This document shows positions 1 through 5,448 of a stretch of DNA of 7,051 nucleotides, in pieces. Location: contig CAMCTE010000142.1 of the NCBI GenBank assembly GCA_945878385.1, positions 1 to 7,051 on the forward strand, written 5' to 3'. The DNA comes from Azohydromonas lata NBRC 102462 (GTDB lineage Bacteria > Pseudomonadota > Gammaproteobacteria > Burkholderiales > Burkholderiaceae_C). Both the position numbers and the translations under genes were made by a program. The notes below the pieces were generated by a model. That model was not told where the DNA came from. It was given only the letters and a program-made list of their open reading frames with translations, and did not search any database. Numbering within the stretch: the stretch's first letter is position 1; each line of letters starts with the position of its first letter.

Positions 1-10
1 ATGCAACGAT

Positions 11-42
11 CCATGGCCGGCGGTCTGCCGGCCATGGTCTTT
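11..42 (+). terminator. Rho-independent terminator of a gene to the left
   Basis: A perfect 11-bp GC-rich stem (11-21 pairing with 27-37) encloses a 5-base loop (GGTCT) and is followed on the plus strand by TCTTT at 38-42. The T-run is short, which is common in GC-rich genomes. On the minus strand the bases after the stem (ATCGTTGCAT) hold no T-run, so plus-strand termination is favoured. The gene it would serve lies outside the window. Confidence 0.7.
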
Positions 43-69
43 GTGAGACCCGTCCACAAGCTCTAGCAT
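41..69 (+). promoter_or_regulatory. Possible sigma-70 promoter of the methyltransferase/MFS unit
   Basis: TTGTGA at 41-46 (4 of 6 matches to TTGACA) and TAGCAT at 64-69 (4 of 6 matches to TATAAT) are separated by exactly 17 bases. Transcription would then begin near 75-77, after the first candidate ATG (71) and just before the second (80). The -35 box overlaps the tail of the upstream terminator. The match is modest and could be chance. Confidence 0.35.
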
Positions 70-70
70 C

Positions 71-1225
71 ATGAATTCGATGAACAGTCGCCGCCACTTC
101 CCCACCACCCATGTCGGCTCTTTGCCGCGCAGTCAGGCTGTGGTGGAGCAGATCTTTGCCCGCGAGCGTGGACAAGCGGTGGACGAAGCCGTCTTCGCCG
201 AAACCATGCGGCTGGCCGTGGATGAGGCCGTGCGTCGCCAAGTGGAGGCGGGCATCGACATCGTCAGCGATGGCGAGATGAGCAAGATCAGCTACGCCAC
301 CTACATCAAGGACCGCTATACCGGCTTCGACGGCGACAGCGAGCGCCGCACCCCGGCCGACCTTCTGGACTACCCGGGCTTCATGAAGCGTTTGGCCGCC
401 GGTGGGGGCACGCCCACCTACCGCCGGCCCTGCTGCGTGGGCCCTATTCAGGTGAAGTCCCTGTTGCCCCTGGAGCAGGACATCGCCCATGTGAAGGCTG
501 CAGCGCAAGCCCATGGCGCGAAGTCCATCTTCATGAATGCGGCCTCCCCTGGCGTGGTGGCCTTGTTTCAACCAAACCGGCACTACAAGAGCGAAGACGA
601 CTATCTGCAAGCGCTTGCACATGCGCTTCGCCATGAATACCATGCCATCGTGGATGCTGGTCTGATCCTGCAACTGGACTCACCCGACCTCGGCCTGGGT
701 CGCCACATGATGTACAAAGACCTCGAAGAGAGCGACTATCTCAGCCGCATCGAGCGGCATGTCGAGGCTCTCAACGAAGCGTTGGTGGCCATCCCGGCTG
801 ACCGCGTGCGCATGCATGTGTGTTGGGGCAACTACGAGGGCCCGCACCACAAGGATGTCCCCCTGGCCACCATCCTGCCCATCGTGATGAAGGCCAAACC
901 CCAGGCCCTGCTGTTCGAAACCTCCAACCCGCGGCATGCCCATGAATGGGAGACCATTTCTCAGATGCGTCAGCACATCCCGCAGGACAAGATTCTCATT
1001 CCCGGCGTGCTGGACTCCACCACCAATTTCGTCGAGCACCCACGGCTTGTGGCCCAGCGGCTGCAGCGCTTTGCCGATATCGTGGGGCCTGAGCGCGTGA
1101 TGGCGGGCACCGATTGCGGCTTCGGCACCTTCGCCGGATTCGGGGCGGTGGATGCCGACATCGTCTATGCCAAGTTCGCGGCCATGACCGAAGGTGCTCG
1201 CATCGCGTCTGAACAGTACACCTGA
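71..1225 (+). CDS. MetE-like cobalamin-independent methionine synthase family protein (single domain)
   Basis: This 384-residue protein resembles the C-terminal catalytic barrel of cobalamin-independent methionine synthase (UROD/MetE-like superfamily, close to the YxjG/YxjH-type short proteins). That family moves a methyl or alkyl group to or from a thiol activated by zinc. The expected zinc ligands are all visible: H249 and C251 in MHVCWGNYEG, E283 in LLFETSNPRH, and C349 in AGTDCGFGTF. The N-terminal THVGSLPR (13-20) and VSDGEMSK (65-72) are also typical. The N-terminal half of full MetE (about 750 residues) is absent, as in other short members, so this is not a truncation. The start is uncertain: ATG 71 and in-frame ATG 80 both lack a Shine-Dalgarno sequence, and homology begins only around residue 9. 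It overlaps the following transporter gene by one base. Methionine synthesis is possible, but many short paralogues act on other thiols or methyl donors, so the substrate is unknown. Confidence 0.85.
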   Translation: MNSMNSRRHFPTTHVGSLPRSQAVVEQIFARERGQAVDEAVFAETMRLAVDEAVRRQVEAGIDIVSDGEMSKISYATYIKDRYTGFDGDSERRTPADLLDYPGFMKRLAAGGGTPTYRRPCCVGPIQVKSLLPLEQDIAHVKAAAQAHGAKSIFMNAASPGVVALFQPNRHYKSEDDYLQALAHALRHEYHAIVDAGLILQLDSPDLGLGRHMMYKDLEESDYLSRIERHVEALNEALVAIPADRVRMHVCWGNYEGPHHKDVPLATILPIVMKAKPQALLFETSNPRHAHEWETISQMRQHIPQDKILIPGVLDSTTNFVEHPRLVAQRLQRFADIVGPERVMAGTDCGFGTFAGFGAVDADIVYAKFAAMTEGARIASEQYT

Positions 1226-2499
1226 TGAACGACAGCGCCGCCGACCGACCGGCTGAATCAGGGCGGGCCTTGAATTGGATCCGTGCCGACGAACTGGGCC
1301 TGCCCCGCCGATCGCTGGCGCTGAGCTTTCTGCTGGTCGCCTATTTTTTCTACGCCTGGTCCTGGAACACGATCGACATCCTGCGCCCTTACATCAAGGA
1401 CAGCCTGGGTTTGACGCTCACACAGACCGGCTCGGCCTACACGATTCAGTCCATCGGTGCGCTGGTGGGCGCGGTCATCATGGGCCAGGTGGCAGACAAG
1501 ATCGGGCGGCGCAACGCCCTGGTGATCACGATGATCGGGTTCGGATCAGGCCTGTTGGGGGCCTTGGCCGTGTCAAGTTATTCGGGCTTGGTCGTCCAGC
1601 GCCTGTTCCGCGGGTTTTTCATGGGTTCCATGTTTCCCATCGCCGTGGGCATCTATTCCGGCCTTTTCGCGCGTGATGTGCGCGGCCGTATCGCCGGCAT
1701 CGTGTTCTGCACCTACAACCTGGCGGTGTCCGCTCTGGGATTCGTGTCTTCCGCGGTATTTCGGGCCGGCTTGGATTGGCAGCTGATGTTGTATGCAGGG
1801 GCGATCCCCGTCGTCCTGGCCTTGCTGGCACTGGTTTTGATTCCGGATGATCGGCGCCTGGTGCCCATGGATGGGCTGGTGGACGGAAAGGCCACCGCCA
1901 GCAGTCGGCTGCCGGTGATGGAGTTGTTTCAGCCGGGCGTTCGACGGCAGACGGTGTTGCTGGCGCTCATGAGTGGCCTGAACTTCTTTGCTTACCAGGC
2001 GTTCACGGGTTGGGCCACCACCTTCCTTCGAACCGAGCGCGGCGTGCCGGACACCGCTGTGGGCGATATCGTGGGGTGGCAGTTCGTGGGCAGTGCATTG
2101 GGTGCCTTGTGCTGGGGCTGGCTGAGTGACCACTATGGGCGCCGCGTGGCCGCCGCGGGCTTCGTGGCCTGCGCCGTCCTGATCCCCATCTACCTGTTCG
2201 CGCCGTTGTCGGTTGGCGGGCTGGAGGCAATTGGCTTCGTCTACGGCATCGCCCTGTCCTGCAGTGCGATCTGGGGCCCCTGGATGTCTGAGCTCTACCC
2301 CTCGCATTTGCGTTCCACCGCGGCATCCATCTTCAACTGGGGGCGCATCATCAGCATGACGGCCCCCCTGATCACGGCCCCCTTGGCACAGGCCTATGGC
2401 CTTGCGCCGGTGATGAGCCTGGCCGCCGTGAGTTTCCTGTTGGCCGCTGGCGTGTGGTGGAGCCTGCCGGAGACGATCACGCGCAAAGCCCGGGGCTGA
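1225..2499 (+). CDS. Major facilitator superfamily transporter (metabolite:proton symporter-like)
   Basis: This 424-residue inner-membrane protein has about 12 hydrophobic segments, with a longer polar stretch near residues 208-240 between the two six-helix halves. The MFS motif A is present twice: GQVADKIGRR (87-96) in the loop after helix 2 and GWLSDHYGRR (298-307) in the equivalent loop of the second half. RLFRGFFMGSMFPIAVG (126-142) fits helix 4, and SELYPSHLRSTA (355-366) is typical of the sugar/metabolite:H+ symporter branch. The start ATG overlaps the stop of the methyltransferase gene in TGATG, with no clear ribosome binding site, so translation is probably coupled. The pairing suggests it imports (less likely exports) a substrate or product of the methyltransferase, perhaps an organic acid or a methylated or sulfur compound. 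That is inference; the substrate cannot be named. No obvious terminator follows. Confidence 0.88.
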   Translation: MNDSAADRPAESGRALNWIRADELGLPRRSLALSFLLVAYFFYAWSWNTIDILRPYIKDSLGLTLTQTGSAYTIQSIGALVGAVIMGQVADKIGRRNALVITMIGFGSGLLGALAVSSYSGLVVQRLFRGFFMGSMFPIAVGIYSGLFARDVRGRIAGIVFCTYNLAVSALGFVSSAVFRAGLDWQLMLYAGAIPVVLALLALVLIPDDRRLVPMDGLVDGKATASSRLPVMELFQPGVRRQTVLLALMSGLNFFAYQAFTGWATTFLRTERGVPDTAVGDIVGWQFVGSALGALCWGWLSDHYGRRVAAAGFVACAVLIPIYLFAPLSVGGLEAIGFVYGIALSCSAIWGPWMSELYPSHLRSTAASIFNWGRIISMTAPLITAPLAQAYGLAPVMSLAAVSFLLAAGVWWSLPETITRKARG

Positions 2500-2558
2500 G
2501 TGGCTCTTCGGGCGCTACTGAGCCGTCTGCTTCCATCCGCAAAGGCTTGGCCACCCTG

Positions 2559-2585
2559 CACGCCTGCACCACGCCTGCACGCCTG
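2559..2585. repeat. Three direct copies of CACGCCTG
   Basis: The octamer CACGCCTG occurs at 2559-2566, 2570-2577 and 2578-2585, the first two copies extending to CACGCCTGCA. It lies in the 184-base gap between the transporter and phosphomannomutase genes, about 50-75 bases upstream of the probable -10 element. It may be a simple local duplication or a binding site cluster; nothing here decides between them. Confidence 0.5.
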
Positions 2586-2598
2586 AGGCTTGTGCATT

Positions 2599-2619
2599 CG
2601 CGCCGGTGTGCTCGGCGCG
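2599..2619. repeat. Inverted repeat upstream of the phosphomannomutase gene
   Basis: CGCGCCG (2599-2605) pairs with CGGCGCG (2613-2619) around a 7-base loop. No T-run follows on the plus strand, so it is a poor terminator. It sits where a -35 region would lie relative to the TAGAAT at 2635, so an operator role is possible but unproven. Confidence 0.4.
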
Positions 2620-2640
2620 GTGTATCCCCCCGCCTAGAAT
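2612..2640 (+). promoter_or_regulatory. Probable promoter of the phosphomannomutase-waaA unit
   Basis: TAGAAT at 2635-2640 matches the sigma-70 -10 consensus at 5 of 6 positions, in a CCTAGAATC context often seen in Burkholderiales promoters. At 17-base spacing the -35 would be TCGGCG (2612-2617), only 3 of 6 matches, so the promoter is weak or needs an activator. Transcription would start near 2647, giving a leader of roughly 35-40 bases before the GTG at 2684. Confidence 0.42.
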
Positions 2641-2671
2641 CACAGGCTCAGTCACCAGCACAACCCAACCT

Positions 2672-2676
2672 GGAGA
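2672..2676 (+). promoter_or_regulatory. Ribosome binding site fixing the phosphomannomutase start
   Basis: GGAGA at 2672-2676 lies 8 bases after its GGAG core from the GTG at 2684. It favours that GTG over the upstream in-frame GTG at 2606, which lies upstream of the probable -10 element, and over the GTG at 2690, which is too far away. Confidence 0.75.
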
Positions 2677-2683
2677 ACCCAAA

Positions 2684-4087
2684 GTGGACGTGGCAGCATC
2701 CGTCTTCAAGGCATACGACATCCGCGGCGTCGTCGGTCAAACCATCGACGAACTCTTCGCCGAACACCTGGGTCGCGCCTTCGGTTCTGAAGCCCTGGCC
2801 GCCGGCGAGAAGGCCGTGGCGGTGGGGCGCGACGGTCGGGTTTCCGGCCCGGCATTGGCTGCCGCGCTGGTGCGCGGCTTGGCTTCCACCGGCATTGATG
2901 TGGTGGACATCGGCGCGGTCACCACGCCCATGCTCTATTACGTGGCCGCCACACGTGGTGCACACGGTTGCCGCAGTGGCATCCAAATCACCGGCAGCCA
3001 CAACCCCAAGGACTACAACGGCTTCAAGATGGTGCTCGGCGGCCGGGCCATCTTTGGCGCCGACATCCAGCGCCTGCGTGAGCGCATGGAGGCCGAAGAC
3101 TACGCGCGCGGCCGCGGCCGAACCGCCACCATGGACATCACGGCCGAATACACCGCGCGCATCGTGAGCGATTGCCGGGTGGCGCGGCCGCTGAAGATCG
3201 TCGTCGATTCAGGCAATGGCATTCCGGGTGCCACCGCGCCTGCCATCCTGCGCGCCCTGGGCTGCGAGGTGGTGGACCTTTACAGCCGAGTCGATGGTGA
3301 TTTTCCCAACCACCATCCCGACCCCAGCAAGCCGGAGAACCTTGAAGACCTCCGGCTTGTGGTGCGTGCCACCGAAGCCGACCTGGGCCTGGCCTTCGAC
3401 GGCGATGGCGACCGCTTGGGCATCGTCACCCGCCACGGCAACATCATCTACCCCGACCGTCAGATCATGTTGTTCGCGCGCGATGTGCTCAAACGCCATC
3501 CGGGCGCGCCCATCATCTTCGATGTGAAGTGCTCGCAACGCCTGCCCGTGGCCATCCGTGAAGCCGGTGGCAAGCCGGTGATGTGGAAGACGGGCCACTC
3601 ACTCATCAAGGCCAAGCTCAAGGAACTGGGTTCGCCCTTCGCCGGCGAGATGAGCGGCCACATCTTCTTCGGCGAGCGCTGGTACGGCTTCGACGACGCC
3701 ATGTACACCGCAGCACGCCTGCTGGAAATCGTCAGCCGCTACATCGACCCCAGCGCCGTGCTGGAAGACTTGCCTGGCAGCCACAGCACGCCCGAGCTCA
3801 ATGTGCCCTGCGCCGAAGGCGAGCACCACCGGGTGGTGGCCACGCTGCTTGAACGCGTGCGCAGCGGGGAACTCAGCTTTGCCCACGGTGAGGTGTGCGA
3901 CATCGACGGCCTGCGCGTGGACTTCGCCGATGGCTTCGGTTTGATCCGCGCCTCCAACACCACGCCGGTCCTGGTGCTGCGATTTGAAGGCCACACCGAG
4001 GCTGCGCTGGGCCGCATCGAGCGCGAAATGATGGGCGCGCTGCGCTCGGTCAAGAGCGACGCGATGGTGCAGGCCTCCGCGCACTGA
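2684..4087 (+). CDS. Phosphomannomutase/phosphoglucomutase (AlgC/ManB type)
   Basis: This alpha-D-phosphohexomutase interconverts mannose-6-P/mannose-1-P and glucose-6-P/glucose-1-P in the cytoplasm, feeding sugar nucleotides for lipopolysaccharide, exopolysaccharide or glycoconjugates. From the chosen GTG it has 467 residues, very close to Pseudomonas AlgC. Visible in order: the N-terminal FKAYDIRGVVG (8-18); the phosphoserine loop TGSHNP (103-108, S105 phosphorylated); the metal loop DGDGDR (239-244); the sugar-specificity loop GEMSGH (321-326) followed by FFGERWYGFDD, as in AlgC; and the C-terminal phosphate-binding RASNTTP (422-428). All catalytic loops are intact. An open frame extends upstream to a GTG at 2606, but those 26 residues (starting CSARCIPPP) are not family-like and overlap the probable promoter. 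The downstream neighbour waaA is in the same frame, three bases past the stop. The dual PMM/PGM activity is inferred from the AlgC-like loop, so the physiological sugar is not certain. Confidence 0.93.
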   Translation: MDVAASVFKAYDIRGVVGQTIDELFAEHLGRAFGSEALAAGEKAVAVGRDGRVSGPALAAALVRGLASTGIDVVDIGAVTTPMLYYVAATRGAHGCRSGIQITGSHNPKDYNGFKMVLGGRAIFGADIQRLRERMEAEDYARGRGRTATMDITAEYTARIVSDCRVARPLKIVVDSGNGIPGATAPAILRALGCEVVDLYSRVDGDFPNHHPDPSKPENLEDLRLVVRATEADLGLAFDGDGDRLGIVTRHGNIIYPDRQIMLFARDVLKRHPGAPIIFDVKCSQRLPVAIREAGGKPVMWKTGHSLIKAKLKELGSPFAGEMSGHIFFGERWYGFDDAMYTAARLLEIVSRYIDPSAVLEDLPGSHSTPELNVPCAEGEHHRVVATLLERVRSGELSFAHGEVCDIDGLRVDFADGFGLIRASNTTPVLVLRFEGHTEAALGRIEREMMGALRSVKSDAMVQASAH

Positions 4088-4090
4088 GGG

Positions 4091-5443
4091 ATGGCAAGCG
4101 GGCAGGGGCTGGCGCCGGTGCTGTACAACGCGGCCTGGGCCCTGGGCCTGCCGGCTGTAATGGCGCGCTTCTGGTGGCGCGGTGCGGCGGAGCCCGCCTA
4201 CCGGCAGGGCTGGGCCCAGCGGCTGGGCCACTGGCCCGATGTGCCCAGGCCGCAACCCGAACAACCGCGGGTGTGGGTGCATGCGGTGTCGCTGGGCGAG
4301 ACCCGTGCAGCGCAACCCCTGGTCCACGCGCTGCGCCAGGCGCTGCCAGGCATGCAACTCCTGCTGACCACCGGCACCGCCACCGGCTTGGGCGCCGGGC
4401 CTGGACTGCTGCAGCCCGGCGACCTGCACGGCTGGCTGCCCTTGGACACGCCAGGCGCCACCCACCGTTTCTTCAAGCACACGCGCCCCAGTGTGGGCGT
4501 GCTGATGGAAACCGAAACCTGGCCCAACCTGGTGCATCAAGCCCGCCGGGCGGGTGTGCCCCTGGTGCTGGCCAATGCCCGCCTGTCCGAGCGCAGCTTG
4601 CGCAAGGGTCTGCGGTGGGCCGCGTTGTCCCGGCCGATGATGGAAAGCCTTTCGGCGGTGTGCGCCCAAACACAAGACGACGCGCAGCGCCTCGTGCAAG
4701 CCGGGGCATCGCCAGCGAATGTGTCGGTTGCGGGCAATCTCAAGTTCGACCTGCAGCCCTCGGCTGCGCTGCTCGATCAGGGCCGGCGTTGGGCGGGGAG
4801 AACCACGGCCCATGACGCAACCATCACAAGCACTACACCCGCATTGCACCGGCGCATCGTGATGGCCGCCAGTTGGCGCGAAGGCGAGGACGCTGCCCTG
4901 CTCAAGGCCTGGGCCGATCAGGCCGGCGCCTCGGGCCCGCGCCCCTTGCTGCTTGTGGTTCCGCGCCACCCTCAGCGGTTTGACGAGGTGCATGCGGCCC
5001 TGCGCGGCGCGGGCCTGTCCGTCAGCCGCCGCAGTTCATGGGCACCACAGGGGCCAGGCTCAGCCGATCGGCAGGCCGATGCCTGGCTCGGAGATTCCGT
5101 GGGGGAGATGCCCGCCTATTTCGCGGCGGCGGATGTGGCCCTGCTCGGCGGCAGCTTCGCGCCCTTGGGTGGACAGAACCTGATTGAGGCGGCTGCCTGT
5201 GGCTGCCCCTTGGTGATGGGCCCGCACACCTTCAATTTCCAGGAAGCCGCCGAGCGGGCCCTGGAAGAGGGCGCGGCCCTGCGCGCGGCGGATGTGGCTC
5301 AGGCGGTGAGCCTGGCGCTCACCATCGATGAGCAGCGATTGCGTCAACAGCGCACGGCGGGCTTGGCCTTCAGTGAGCACCACGCCGGCGCCGCGCTGCG
5401 CCAGGCCCGCGTGGTGGCGTCCCTGCTTGGGCAGGCTCTGTAA
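4091..5443 (+). CDS. waaA: 3-deoxy-D-manno-octulosonic acid (Kdo) transferase
   Basis: WaaA (KdtA) is an inner-membrane, cytoplasm-facing GT-B glycosyltransferase that moves Kdo from CMP-Kdo to the lipid A precursor, starting the lipopolysaccharide inner core. The 450-residue length is slightly above the usual 420-430. Residues 7-28 form the N-terminal membrane anchor. HAVSLGE (64-70) carries the catalytic base E70, followed by TTGTATG (93-99) and the hallmark METETWPNL (139-147). PRHPQRF (291-297), LGDSVGEMPAYFAAAD (333-348) and GGQNLIEAAACGCPLVMGPHT (360-380 region) form the CMP-Kdo side. The common STHEGE motif appears here as SWREGE (261-266). Residues 235-254, rich in Thr and Ala, look like a variable linker insertion. 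The start is not well fixed: at ATG 4091 the GAGGG abuts the codon with no spacing, while GTG 4118 has AGGGG nine bases upstream. Location just after the phosphomannomutase stop suggests cotranscription and translational coupling. Whether it adds one or two Kdo residues cannot be told. Confidence 0.95.
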   Translation: MASGQGLAPVLYNAAWALGLPAVMARFWWRGAAEPAYRQGWAQRLGHWPDVPRPQPEQPRVWVHAVSLGETRAAQPLVHALRQALPGMQLLLTTGTATGLGAGPGLLQPGDLHGWLPLDTPGATHRFFKHTRPSVGVLMETETWPNLVHQARRAGVPLVLANARLSERSLRKGLRWAALSRPMMESLSAVCAQTQDDAQRLVQAGASPANVSVAGNLKFDLQPSAALLDQGRRWAGRTTAHDATITSTTPALHRRIVMAASWREGEDAALLKAWADQAGASGPRPLLLVVPRHPQRFDEVHAALRGAGLSVSRRSSWAPQGPGSADRQADAWLGDSVGEMPAYFAAADVALLGGSFAPLGGQNLIEAAACGCPLVMGPHTFNFQEAAERALEEGAALRAADVAQAVSLALTIDEQRLRQQRTAGLAFSEHHAGAALRQARVVASLLGQAL

Positions 5444-5448
5444 AGGCC

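Noticed and set aside
1573..2307. 244-codon minus-strand open frame opposite the MFS gene
   Set aside because: The His/Gln/Arg-rich translation is the usual reverse-strand image of a hydrophobic membrane protein gene; no start signal or motif supports it.
2502..2524. Hairpin just after the MFS stop (GGCTC with GAGCC) as a terminator
   Set aside because: The stem is only five Watson-Crick pairs with a 13-base loop and no T-run follows, so it is not convincing.
2606..2683. N-terminal extension of phosphomannomutase to the GTG at 2606
   Set aside because: The 26 extra residues are not family-like, they run through the probable -10 element, and a good ribosome binding site (2672-2676) marks the GTG at 2684.
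2454..3167. 237-codon plus-strand frame bridging the MFS end and phosphomannomutase
   Set aside because: It overlaps both genes out of frame, and its composition (Ser, Pro, Trp, Arg rich) is not protein-like. The AlgC motifs lie in the other frame.
3599..4993. 464-codon open frame on the minus strand opposite phosphomannomutase and waaA
   Set aside because: It spans two well-supported genes and their junction, its translation is rich in Gly, Gln, His and Arg without any recognisable motif, and long antisense frames are expected in GC-rich coding DNA.
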